From Macrococcoides caseolyticum (GTDB lineage: Bacteria; Bacillota; Bacilli; Staphylococcales; Staphylococcaceae), in assembly GCF_021366795.1 (NCBI RefSeq), contig NZ_JAHCPS010000005.1:1-64000 (forward strand): a stretch of DNA of 64,000 nt, in the 5' to 3' direction. Below the pieces are notes generated by a model. The model saw only the letters and a list, made by a program, of their open reading frames with translations, was not told the DNA's origin and did no database searches. Positions 14,085 to 21,762 of the stretch are shown here, in pieces. A program made the translations under genes and the position numbers. Every line of letters begins with the position of its first letter. Position 1 is the stretch's first letter.

Positions 14085-15698
14085 ATGAATATTTTAAACG
14101 TAGCCCAAGTATCAAAATCTTTTACAGGTGATGTAATATTTGAGAATATTAAATTTGAAGTAAACGATCACGATCGTATTGGTCTTATCGGAAGAAATGG
14201 TGAAGGTAAAACAACCTTATTCAAACTCATTTCAGGAGAAGAGCGTCCTGATAGTGGTTTTATTAGTTTATCAAAAGATATACGCGTTGGTATTTTGAGC
14301 CAAATCCCAAAATTCCCGGATGACATGGATGTTTATTCATGTTTATCACAAACTTATATTGATCTTGATGTAATAGAGAAGAAAATGAAAGAATTAGAAT
14401 CAAAAATGGCAAGTAACCCTGATAATCTTGAAAAGATTTTAGTTCAATATGCCAATATACAAGAGCAGTTTGAAGTACTAGGTGGTTATGAAAAGGGTAG
14501 TAAAATCAACTTTGTAATGCACGGTCTTAAAATTAATCCATTGGCCGGTAGACTTTGGTCTCAGCTTTCAGGTGGAGAACGTACTAAAGTTGGTTTAGCC
14601 ATGTTATTACTTCAATCACCGGAATTATTACTACTGGATGAACCGACAAATCATCTGGATATCGATAGTATTGAATGGTTAACGCAATTTATTAAAAATT
14701 ATAAAGGTGCTGTTATTATTATTTCTCATGACCGTTATTTTCTTGATGAGACGGTGAGTAAAATATTAGAGATAGATCAACAAGCGCTGCATATTTATCA
14801 CGGAAATTATTCTTACTTCATAAAAGAAAAAGAAGATAGAATCTTAAGAGAGTATGAAGAATACAAAAATCAACAGAAGAAAATTCAAAAGATGAAAGCA
14901 CAGATCAAACAATTAAAAATATGGGCGAATCAAGCTGTACCACCAAATGCCGCAATGCATCGTCGCGCAAAAAGTATGGAAAAAGCTTTGGCTAGAATAG
15001 AAATAAAAAAGAAACCGATTATTGATGCTAAAACAATGCAGCTTGATATTCAAAGTGCAGACAAATCTTCTAAAGATGTGTTCACTTTAATTGATGTTGC
15101 CAAAATGTATGATGATATATTGTTTGAAGATGTAAATATGAAAATCAGAAGAAATGATAGGATTTCTATTGTTGGAGCCAATGGTACAGGAAAAAGTACG
15201 TTAATAAAAATGATGTTAGAGGATGTTTTTCCTGATGAAGGCGAAATCATTATTGCACCTAATATTAAGATTGGTTATCTGTCACAACATCATTTTACTG
15301 AAGACAATGATACTGTTTTAGACGCGTATCGTGCATACGCATCAGTCACAGAAGGTGAGGCTCGTAATCATCTCGCTGGATTTTTATTCTATGGTTATGA
15401 CGTATTTAAAAAAGTGAAAGATTTAAGTGGTGGTGAGAAGATGCGTTTACGATGGGCACAAATTATGTCGAATGATTTTAATGTACTCATTCTCGATGAA
15501 CCTACTAACCATTTAGACATTGAATCTAAAGAACTATTAGAAGATGCTTTAGATAAATTCGAAGGAACGATTATCGCTGTTTCGCATGATAGATATTTTC
15601 TTGATAAGTTTTTTGATGTTACTTATTGGATTGAAGATAAAAATGTAAACATGTATTTAGGAAATTATAGTTATGCGAAGCAGAAAAAAGCTGAATAA
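14085..15698 (+). CDS. ABC-F ATPase, probable ribosome-protection antibiotic resistance protein
   Basis: 537 residues without membrane segments: two ABC domains joined by a helical linker. Domain 1 has Walker A GRNGEGKT (37-44), signature LSGGE (161-165) and LLLLDEPTNHLD (181-192). The linker (about 245-310) carries IKQLKIWANQAVPPNAAMHR at its tip. Domain 2 has GANGTGKST (364-372), LSGGE and LILDEPTNHLD. The insertion at 80-140 and the linker tip recall YdiF/OptrA/PoxtA-type proteins. ABC-F resistance proteins bind the E site and dislodge 50S antibiotics (phenicols, lincosamides, pleuromutilins, oxazolidinones). The leader-peptide attenuator supports a resistance role over a housekeeping one. 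The drug spectrum cannot be read from sequence. Confidence 0.75.
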   Translation: MNILNVAQVSKSFTGDVIFENIKFEVNDHDRIGLIGRNGEGKTTLFKLISGEERPDSGFISLSKDIRVGILSQIPKFPDDMDVYSCLSQTYIDLDVIEKKMKELESKMASNPDNLEKILVQYANIQEQFEVLGGYEKGSKINFVMHGLKINPLAGRLWSQLSGGERTKVGLAMLLLQSPELLLLDEPTNHLDIDSIEWLTQFIKNYKGAVIIISHDRYFLDETVSKILEIDQQALHIYHGNYSYFIKEKEDRILREYEEYKNQQKKIQKMKAQIKQLKIWANQAVPPNAAMHRRAKSMEKALARIEIKKKPIIDAKTMQLDIQSADKSSKDVFTLIDVAKMYDDILFEDVNMKIRRNDRISIVGANGTGKSTLIKMMLEDVFPDEGEIIIAPNIKIGYLSQHHFTEDNDTVLDAYRAYASVTEGEARNHLAGFLFYGYDVFKKVKDLSGGEKMRLRWAQIMSNDFNVLILDEPTNHLDIESKELLEDALDKFEGTIIAVSHDRYFLDKFFDVTYWIEDKNVNMYLGNYSYAKQKKAE

Positions 15699-15820
15699 AC
15701 GTAACTCTTTATGTTTATTTAGGTTTGATGTTTCTAATTTTTTTATTAAATGAGTAATATTTCAATCGATTCATGATACTATATTAGTGAACTACACTCT
15801 TAATAGGATGTGATTATTTC

Positions 15821-16288
15821 ATGAATATTAATAATCTAAAGCTTACTCAGCTCTATTTGAATCAACGTAAAGTGGATGAGGTAAGTGAATGGCTAGATGA
15901 TGTTTCTATCAAAAATACAATAATCTCAGTAATTCAGTATGACAATCAATTTTACATCGTTGATGGTCATACACGTTGCTTCGTTGCTTTACAAAGAGGG
16001 GTTATTGATATCCCGGTTGAAATTTATGATATTGATAATACATCAGTAGAGATGCAATTATATCTGGATTGTATAAAGTGGTGTGAACAAGAAAATATTC
16101 ATCATATTAATGACCTATCCCACCGCATTCTAGGAGAAGAAGCGTTTGACAAACTATGGATTGAGAGATGTCAAAATCATATGGAAGATATTCAGGATGC
16201 TCGTGATGCTGATATTGCTTATCGTGAACATTTGAACCATAAGACGACATTCACTCACGAAGAAGTCATGAAACAATTCAACTTGTAA
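15821..16288 (+). CDS. ParB/sulfiredoxin-like domain protein
   Basis: 155 residues. The segment FYIVDGHTRCFVALQRGVIDIPVEIYD (about 47-73) is the ParB-N/sulfiredoxin motif, with D-G-H-x-R corresponding to the nucleotide-binding G-x-x-R box. It has no DNA-binding half, so it is not a partition ParB. Related small proteins act as kinases or nucleotide-binding enzymes (for example SbnI). It ends in a strong bidirectional-looking terminator shared with the gntR promoter region. Function unknown. Confidence 0.6.
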   Translation: MNINNLKLTQLYLNQRKVDEVSEWLDDVSIKNTIISVIQYDNQFYIVDGHTRCFVALQRGVIDIPVEIYDIDNTSVEMQLYLDCIKWCEQENIHHINDLSHRILGEEAFDKLWIERCQNHMEDIQDARDADIAYREHLNHKTTFTHEEVMKQFNL

Positions 16289-16294
16289 TCCTAC

Positions 16295-16329
16295 ACCAAT
16301 CTGTTATAATAAATATATAACAGATTGGT
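16295..16329 (+). terminator. Terminator of the ParB-like gene
   Basis: 14-bp perfect stem ACCAATCTGTTATA (16295-16308) with 16316-16329, followed by TTTTTATTTTTG. Confidence 0.8.
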
Positions 16330-16384
16330 TTTTATTTTTGCCTTTAAATCTGTTCTATACTTTGTATAACAGAGAGGTGGTTCA

Positions 16385-16750
16385 ATGTACATAGAAATTG
16401 ATGAAACGAGCAGTACACCGGTCTATTTACAGCTGGCAAACCAAATCATTCATCACATCGCAGTAGGGAATGTCGTACCTTATGATCCGTTACCATCTGG
16501 CAGAGCATTTGCGAAGAGTCTTCAGATTAATATGCATACGGTGAACAAAGCCTATCATTATCTGGAGGAGAAACAATTGATTCTTGTGCAGCCGAAGTCC
16601 GGAGCGATAATTCATCCTGATGCGTTAAAAATCGCAACTGATTCTGAGAAAGAGGATTTACTCAATCGTTTGAAACCGATTATTGATGAAGCGAAGTGTA
16701 AGCAATTGAGTGTTAACGATTTACTGAAATTACTTGAAGGAGAGGGTTAG
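16385..16750 (+). CDS. GntR family regulator, YtrA subfamily
   Basis: 121 residues: the winged-helix GntR domain (TPVYLQLANQIIHHIAVGNV...LPSGRAFAKSLQINMHTVNKAYHYLEEKQLI) and only a short tail, as in the YtrA subfamily that controls the ABC or membrane gene next door. AGAGGTGG before the ATG. The next gene starts 2 bp after its stop, so the two form an operon, likely autoregulated. The upstream repeats CTGTTATA / TATAACAG and the later TGTATAACAG could be operator half-sites. Confidence 0.85.
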   Translation: MYIEIDETSSTPVYLQLANQIIHHIAVGNVVPYDPLPSGRAFAKSLQINMHTVNKAYHYLEEKQLILVQPKSGAIIHPDALKIATDSEKEDLLNRLKPIIDEAKCKQLSVNDLLKLLEGEG

Positions 16751-16752
16751 TC

Positions 16753-17856
16753 ATGGAAGGTTTATTATTAAGTGGATTATTACTTTTAACAGGGTTATTA
16801 TTTTTATTAAATGCACGTTTTGTCCGTCGAAATATTTTATTTAGCGTGTTTATCCCTGAACAAGAAACGAATAACAGCATAATTCAAACCATTAAATCTC
16901 GTTTTATTAAACAAGTGATTGGACTTGCTGTTGTTATCGCTTTGCTAAACGGCATTACGTTTTATATATTTCAATCATCTACTGGTGTGCTATTATTTGT
17001 TATTTGGATTCACCTTTTAATCATTGGAGGTGTTTATCTTTATAAACAAGCACATGATCATTTAAAATCTGTGAAGACACAAGAGGATTGGATGAAAGAT
17101 ATTAAAGTTGTTAAAGCTACAGACACATCTTTGATGGTTGAAAGTTCTCCATTACCGAACTTTTTATTTATTATGCAATTCATTGCGTTTATCATTGCTT
17201 TTATCTTTGTCGCGATCAACTATGATAAAATCCCTGAAACGATTGCAACACATTGGAATTTTGAAGGGAAAGCTGATGATTTTAGTACGAAAAGTTTCTT
17301 TAGTGTATATGGTGTCGGCTTGATTGGTTTAGTGATTTTATTTGTATTATGGGCAAGTGCGAAAGGGACGAGCTTCTTTAATACAACAGTAAATCCCGCT
17401 GCGAAATCAGCGTCATTAAGTTATATTAAACAGTCTAAACTGATTAATAGCATGATGATTCATTTATTATCATTTGCGATGACTGTTCTGTTTATTTTAA
17501 TTTTGATACGACCTGTGATTTACGATGGCGACTATTTACCGAATGGCATCATGATGACCATTTTAGGATTGATATTATTAATCACCGTTGTTTGTATTTA
17601 TTTACAAGTTGCTGAAGATCGTAAATTTAGAAAAGCGATTGCTTCATCTTCTACTGATAAAGCACCATATTTTGATGAAGATAATTATATTATGGGATTA
17701 TTTTATTATAATAAAAGTGATATGAATGTTTGGGTACCAAAACTTTCCGATATCGGAATGACGCTCAATATGGCGCGACCGATGGCTTGGTTTATCGCGT
17801 TTATGCTTATTGGGTTACCCTTTGTTATCATTGCGCTTATTGCAATTTTCTCATAA
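16753..17856 (+). CDS. DUF1648/DUF5808 membrane protein
   Basis: 367 residues with about eight hydrophobic segments. A DUF1648 domain is visible (NYDKIPETIATHWNFEGKAD, about residues 155-175), as in SdpI-type immunity proteins, and a C-terminal DUF5808 motif (MGLFYYNKSDMNVWVPKLSD, about 315-335, then NMARPMAW). Encoded directly behind a YtrA-type GntR repressor, a pair seen widely in Firmicutes. A role in envelope stress or protection from toxic peptides is possible by analogy with SdpI, not proven. Followed 14 bp later by a GNAT gene. Confidence 0.75.
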   Translation: MEGLLLSGLLLLTGLLFLLNARFVRRNILFSVFIPEQETNNSIIQTIKSRFIKQVIGLAVVIALLNGITFYIFQSSTGVLLFVIWIHLLIIGGVYLYKQAHDHLKSVKTQEDWMKDIKVVKATDTSLMVESSPLPNFLFIMQFIAFIIAFIFVAINYDKIPETIATHWNFEGKADDFSTKSFFSVYGVGLIGLVILFVLWASAKGTSFFNTTVNPAAKSASLSYIKQSKLINSMMIHLLSFAMTVLFILILIRPVIYDGDYLPNGIMMTILGLILLITVVCIYLQVAEDRKFRKAIASSSTDKAPYFDEDNYIMGLFYYNKSDMNVWVPKLSDIGMTLNMARPMAWFIAFMLIGLPFVIIALIAIFS

Positions 17857-17870
17857 TGAGGAGGATTTAC

Positions 17871-18401
17871 ATGATTACCTATGAAATGCTGTCTAAAGAT
17901 GATGCGCATCTTTTACATGACTTTTTCACTTTAGTATTAACACATACATTTAATAACAATGGCATTGACGATGATGAAGATTTGCAAGTTGAGATTGATA
18001 AGAAAATGACTTATGTAACGTCTTACTTTGAGCATCATGAAGATATTTTTATAGTGGCCAAAGAGGGTAATGCACTGGTTGGCACTATTGGTTTCTATAA
18101 ACCAAACGTTATTATTAAAGAGCTTTTAGGAGATAAAGTTGCTGATATGAAAGAAATGGGTTCACTCTATGTTCACCCTGGTTATCAAAATCAAGGAATA
18201 GGTAGTACGTTAATTACGCAGATGACAAACTATTTAAAAGATCAGGGGATTCATCATTATTGTTTTGATTGTGGGTATAACAAGTCTATACAGACTTGGT
18301 CTCGCAAATTCGGTGAACCTACATATTTCTATAAAGATCATTGGGATGTTGGAGATCATCATGCAGTTTGGGTGATTGATATAGCAGAGGATACTCTATG
18401 A
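17871..18401 (+). CDS. GNAT acetyltransferase
   Basis: 176 residues. GSLYVHPGYQNQGIGSTLI near residue 102-120 gives the acetyl-CoA loop (Q-N-Q-G-I-G-S); the C-terminus is rich in His and Trp (KDHWDVGDHHAVWVID). The start is ATG 17,871 with AGGAGG seven bases upstream; frames reading further upstream overlap the DUF1648 gene and are not credible. Probably third gene of the gntR operon. Its stop overlaps the ATG of a 24-codon fragment. Confidence 0.85.
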   Translation: MITYEMLSKDDAHLLHDFFTLVLTHTFNNNGIDDDEDLQVEIDKKMTYVTSYFEHHEDIFIVAKEGNALVGTIGFYKPNVIIKELLGDKVADMKEMGSLYVHPGYQNQGIGSTLITQMTNYLKDQGIHHYCFDCGYNKSIQTWSRKFGEPTYFYKDHWDVGDHHAVWVIDIAEDTL

Positions 18402-18472
18402 TTCAACAATTAACAAAACTAGGGTTTGAAGAAACTAATAGAATCGTGTGTTTTAAAAAGAAAATAAAATGA
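18398..18472 (+). pseudogene. 24-codon fragment resembling a GNAT C-terminus
   Basis: An ATGA overlap with the GNAT stop opens a 24-codon frame (LTKLGFEETNRIVCFKKKIK at the end) that looks like the last helix and strand of another GNAT protein (L-x-x-x-G-F). It is more likely the remnant of a longer gene than a functional peptide, though coupling could allow translation. Confidence 0.35.
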
Positions 18473-18494
18473 TTTAAATGTTCATTGCATATAT

Positions 18495-18540
18495 TCCGGC
18501 AAATGTGGAGTTGTATTCCATATTTGCCGGACTTTTTTGT
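18495..18540 (+). terminator. First of two tandem terminators
   Basis: 15-bp stem with one wobble pair (18495-18509 with 18517-18531, core CGGCAAAT), followed by CTTTTTTGT. It ends the gntR operon. Confidence 0.8.
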
Positions 18541-18558
18541 AGGTTTTTATAATTTTTT

Positions 18559-18600
18559 ACGGCTAATATGGACTGTCACTCCATATTAGCCGTTTATTTA
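18559..18600 (+). terminator. Second of two tandem terminators
   Basis: 14-bp perfect stem (ACGGCTAATATGGA 18559-18572 with 18580-18593), followed by TTATTTATCTTTG. Its sequence resembles the first terminator, suggesting duplication. Confidence 0.7.
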
Positions 18601-18627
18601 TCTTTGTTTTAATAATTTTTAAAATGA

Positions 18628-18676
18628 GAACATATGTTCTCATTTTATTGAAATAGAACATATGTTCTGGTATAAT
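18628..18676 (+). promoter_or_regulatory. Sigma-A promoter with two LexA (SOS) boxes
   Basis: GAACATATGTTC occurs twice (18628-18639 and 18656-18667), each a perfect palindrome of the Gram-positive SOS core GAAC-N4-GTTC. TTGAAA (18648-18653), a 17-bp spacer and TATAAT (18671-18676) form the promoter; the second box fills the spacer. Confidence 0.9.
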
Positions 18677-18712
18677 GAATATATCATCAAAGATTATAAG
18701 AGGGTGCTTACT

Positions 18713-19975
18713 ATGTATGATTACAGTCTATGCGAGAAAAGGAATGTACTCTGTATCGACCAGAAGAGTTTCTTTGCGAGTGTTTCTTGCATCATGAAAG
18801 GGCTTGATCCTATAAATACAAAGCTCGCTGTTGTCGCTGATACGAAACGTCAAGGTTCGGTTGTCCTTGCTGCGACACCACCACTAAAGGCATTGGGTAT
18901 TAAGACAGGCTCACGTTTATTTGAAATTCCACATCGTTCTGATATTTACATTATTAATCCGTCTATGAAAGCCTATTTAAATGTTGCCAGTCAAATCGCC
19001 GAGATTTCATTACAATATGTTGCGCCTGAAGATTATCATCAATATAGTATTGATGAATTTTTTATGGATGTGACGAAGAGTTATCATTTATATGCCAAGA
19101 CACCCTATGAACTTGCCGTTAGAATTAAGAATGAAATTTACGATAAGACAAAGATTCAATGTGCTGTGGGTATAGGGGATAATGTCTTACTCAGTAAGAT
19201 TGCGCTGGATATGGAGGCGAAGAAGCAACCAGATGGGATAGCTGAATGGCATTATGAAGATGTTCCGGAGAAAATGTGGTCGATTGAGCCGCTGAGTAAG
19301 TTTTGGGGGATTAATCGTCGTACAGAAAAGAAGCTCAATCAGAAGGGGATATTTACGATTGGACAGCTTGCAAACTATCCCCATCACTATTTAAAGCGTG
19401 ATTTTGGAATTATCGGGGTAGACTTGCATCTCCATGCGAATGGTATTGATTCGAGTTTAATTCGAGAGAAACATCATATTTATAAACCCTCTATTAATAA
19501 GAGTCAGATTTTAATGCGTGATTACCGTTTCGATGAACTACGAGCTGTTGTGTTAGAACATGTTGAAGAAGTGACGTTTAGATTACGTGCTGACAATATG
19601 ATTGCACGTACGATTTCTTTTACGGTTGGTTATAGCGATGAAGGGAAAGTGAATAAGAGCTATACGTTATCTGAAGGGACGAATTTAACGGCGGATATCT
19701 TTCAGGTTGTGTGGGGATTTATGATGCAGCTATGTGATAAGAAACGGATGTATCGTACTTTGAATATTTCTCTGACGAACTTTATACGTGAAGAAGATCG
19801 TCAGCTGTCGCTCTTTGTCGATGAGTTTGAACGAGAGAAACAGGAACGATTAGAGAAGACAGTTGATCAGTTGAAAATACGATTTGGGAAGAATAGCGTG
19901 CTGCGTGCAGTGTCATATACAGAGCAGGGTACAGCAATGAAGCGTAATGGATTGATTGCTGGGCATAAAGCATAA
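18713..19975 (+). CDS. Y-family DNA polymerase, UmuC/UvrX-like
   Basis: 420 residues. The palm motif LCIDQKSFFASVSC (about 13-26; first catalytic Asp) and SIDEFFMDVT (112-121; the D-E pair) identify a Y-family translesion polymerase; QCAVGIGDNVLLSKIALD and the helix-hairpin-helix part (SKFWGINRRTEKKL) follow in order. Start ATG 18,713 behind AGAGGG. Close to the UmuC/UvrX (YqjW) group of Firmicutes found on chromosomes and plasmids. Two LexA boxes predict SOS induction. There is no UmuD or YolD partner next to it. Confidence 0.9.
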   Translation: MYDYSLCEKRNVLCIDQKSFFASVSCIMKGLDPINTKLAVVADTKRQGSVVLAATPPLKALGIKTGSRLFEIPHRSDIYIINPSMKAYLNVASQIAEISLQYVAPEDYHQYSIDEFFMDVTKSYHLYAKTPYELAVRIKNEIYDKTKIQCAVGIGDNVLLSKIALDMEAKKQPDGIAEWHYEDVPEKMWSIEPLSKFWGINRRTEKKLNQKGIFTIGQLANYPHHYLKRDFGIIGVDLHLHANGIDSSLIREKHHIYKPSINKSQILMRDYRFDELRAVVLEHVEEVTFRLRADNMIARTISFTVGYSDEGKVNKSYTLSEGTNLTADIFQVVWGFMMQLCDKKRMYRTLNISLTNFIREEDRQLSLFVDEFEREKQERLEKTVDQLKIRFGKNSVLRAVSYTEQGTAMKRNGLIAGHKA

Positions 19976-20003
19976 TCGTAATCACCTCAACTAGATAGAC
20001 TTT

Positions 20004-20032
20004 TTTACAACTAAATATTCATGTGGTATAAT
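20004..20032 (+). promoter_or_regulatory. Promoter of the Vga-like ABC-F transcript
   Basis: TTTACA (20004-20009), 17-bp spacer, TATAAT (20027-20032). Transcription would start near 20,039, giving a leader of about 155 bases before the ABC-F start. Confidence 0.65.
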
Positions 20033-20056
20033 TACACCATTCTAAGATAACGAGGT

Positions 20057-20159
20057 AAAGGTCATGGTAATTCTATAACACCAAATGATGATATTGAATA
20101 TAATATTATAATTTGTGATGTATAGGATAACTATGCCCTTTTTTAATATCATCATTTGG
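20057..20159 (+). promoter_or_regulatory. Ribosome-mediated attenuator of the Vga-like gene
   Basis: CCAAATGATGATATT (20081-20095) and AATATCATCATTTGG (20145-20159) are perfect complements, 49 bases apart. Inside lies TTTTTT (20139-20144). AAAGGTCATGGT (20057-20068, leader ribosome binding site and start) can pair with ACTATGCCCTTT (20130-20141) with one mismatch just before the T-run, a possible terminator that leader translation would block. Confidence 0.55.
20064..20078 (+). CDS. Four-codon leader ORF (Met-Val-Ile-Leu-stop)
   Basis: ATG GTA ATT CTA TAA at 20064-20078, with GAGG (20052-20055) eight bases upstream. It lies in the 5' leader of the ABC-F gene, two bases before a 15-bp inverted repeat. 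Very short leader ORFs are known upstream of vga(A), vmlR and msr(D), where drug-stalled ribosomes relieve attenuation. Confidence 0.55.
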   Translation: MVIL

Positions 20160-20194
20160 ACTTTCATATATTAAAAAATGAGAGGAAGAATGAC

Positions 20195-21715
20195 ATGATG
20201 CTACAATTCAATAATATTCGTAAGCAAATTAAACATGCTACTTTATTTGAAATAGACGAACTAAAGGTTAATCAAGGAGAAAAGATTGGCATAATCGGTA
20301 AGAATGGTTGTGGTAAATCTACTTTACTTAAAATAATCGCTGAAATAGACAATGATTATACAGGCACAATAATAAATCCATTCATAACACAATACGTGCC
20401 TCAATTAAAAGAATTAACAAACGAGTCAGGTGGAGAACAGACAAAACGTTACTTGCTTGATGCCTTTAACAGCAATAATGCATTATTATTACTCGATGAA
20501 CCATCTACTAACTTGGATACAAACAATATTAAATGGCTCGAAAACCAAATCAATCAATATAGAGGTACGATGATCATTGTCAGCCACGACAGGGCATTGC
20601 TCAATAACACAGTAAATAAGATCTTAGAAATAAATAAATCAAAGTTAAATGTATACGTAGGTAACTATGATGATTACACTGAGCAGAAAGAAAGTGAATA
20701 CGCGCAGCATGTAAAAGAATATGAACAGTATCATATGAAAATTAATCAGCTACAACAGGAATCCATCGAAAGAAATAAACAGGCCAAAAACTTTAAAAAG
20801 AGAAAGAAAAACGTTAGTATCTCTGACTATAAAGTGAACTCCAGAATGGGTGCATATGACAGTCAGGAAAAAGCAATCGCCAAATCAAGTAAGGTACTAC
20901 AAAAACGTATAGAACAAATGGAAAAAGTGGAGAAACCTATTACAGAAAAGCAATATAAGATTAAAGCAATCGGAAAATTGAAAAATACAGGTGCAACATT
21001 AATCAACATAGAAAATTTCGATATTCGCATTAAAAATGTTCTTTTATTTAATGCTGGAAACTTCAAAGTCGTTCAGGGGGATAAAATTGCAATAACTGGC
21101 GCAAATGGAAGTGGTAAAACGACTTTTATTAAGCAATTAATAGCGCAACAAGTAGATGGTTATTATAATCCGAATATAAAAATAGGGTATTTTGCACAAA
21201 ACTTAACGACATTAGACGAACAAAAAAGTATATTTGAAAATGTACAAAATACTTCTATGCAAGATGACATACTCATAAGAAATATACTGGCTGCATTAGG
21301 TTTTGAATATTCAAGATTAAACCGGGAAATCAAGTATCTTTCCGGTGGTGAGCGTGTCAGATTACAAATCATAAAATTGTTGCTCGGTGACTATGACATA
21401 TTAATCCTAGATGAACCGACAAATTTTCTTGATATTGTAATGTTAGAAGCACTAGAGAAGTTTCTAAAAGATTACCCTGGTAGTTTTATAATAATTTCTC
21501 ACGATGAACAGTTTATTGATAATACTACAAAAACGAAATACGTCATAAAACAACAAAAATTATTAGACGAAACGAAGCAGAGAACGTATCAAACGACAGA
21601 GCATAGTAACATACAGCTATTGGAGTATAAATTAGAGCAAATGATACTCAATCCTGAAGTAGATATGCAGGATGTCATCAAACTAAAAGAGGAAATCGAA
21701 CAACTAAAAAATTAA
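20195..21715 (+). CDS. ABC-F ATPase, Vga-like ribosome-protection protein
   Basis: 506 residues, two ABC domains, no membrane segments. Domain 1: Walker A GKNGCGKS (35-42), ESGGEQTKR (77-85) and LLLLDEPSTNLD (97-108), with the short first domain and the serine in DEPSTNLD typical of the Vga/Msr group. The linker is 160-260, rich in Lys/Gln. Domain 2: GANGSGKTT (302-310), LSGGERVRL, LILDEPTNFLD, then a Lys/Glu-rich C-terminal extension, also Vga-like. Vga proteins give resistance to lincosamides, streptogramin A and pleuromutilins. ATG 20,195 and 20,198 both follow GAGAGGAAG. The leader ORF and attenuator upstream support drug induction. Identity to named vga alleles is not known to me. Confidence 0.75.
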   Translation: MMLQFNNIRKQIKHATLFEIDELKVNQGEKIGIIGKNGCGKSTLLKIIAEIDNDYTGTIINPFITQYVPQLKELTNESGGEQTKRYLLDAFNSNNALLLLDEPSTNLDTNNIKWLENQINQYRGTMIIVSHDRALLNNTVNKILEINKSKLNVYVGNYDDYTEQKESEYAQHVKEYEQYHMKINQLQQESIERNKQAKNFKKRKKNVSISDYKVNSRMGAYDSQEKAIAKSSKVLQKRIEQMEKVEKPITEKQYKIKAIGKLKNTGATLINIENFDIRIKNVLLFNAGNFKVVQGDKIAITGANGSGKTTFIKQLIAQQVDGYYNPNIKIGYFAQNLTTLDEQKSIFENVQNTSMQDDILIRNILAALGFEYSRLNREIKYLSGGERVRLQIIKLLLGDYDILILDEPTNFLDIVMLEALEKFLKDYPGSFIIISHDEQFIDNTTKTKYVIKQQKLLDETKQRTYQTTEHSNIQLLEYKLEQMILNPEVDMQDVIKLKEEIEQLKN

Positions 21716-21732
21716 ATAAATTTGAGCAAACA

Positions 21733-21762
21733 AAAAAACTTTCAGTCTTCTGAAAGTTTTTT
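21733..21762. terminator. Bidirectional terminator (AACTTTCAG repeat copy 1)
   Basis: 13-bp stem AAAAAACTTTCAG (21733-21745) with 21750-21762, A-run on one side and T-run on the other, so it works for both convergent genes. The same stem recurs at 24,737. Confidence 0.8.
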
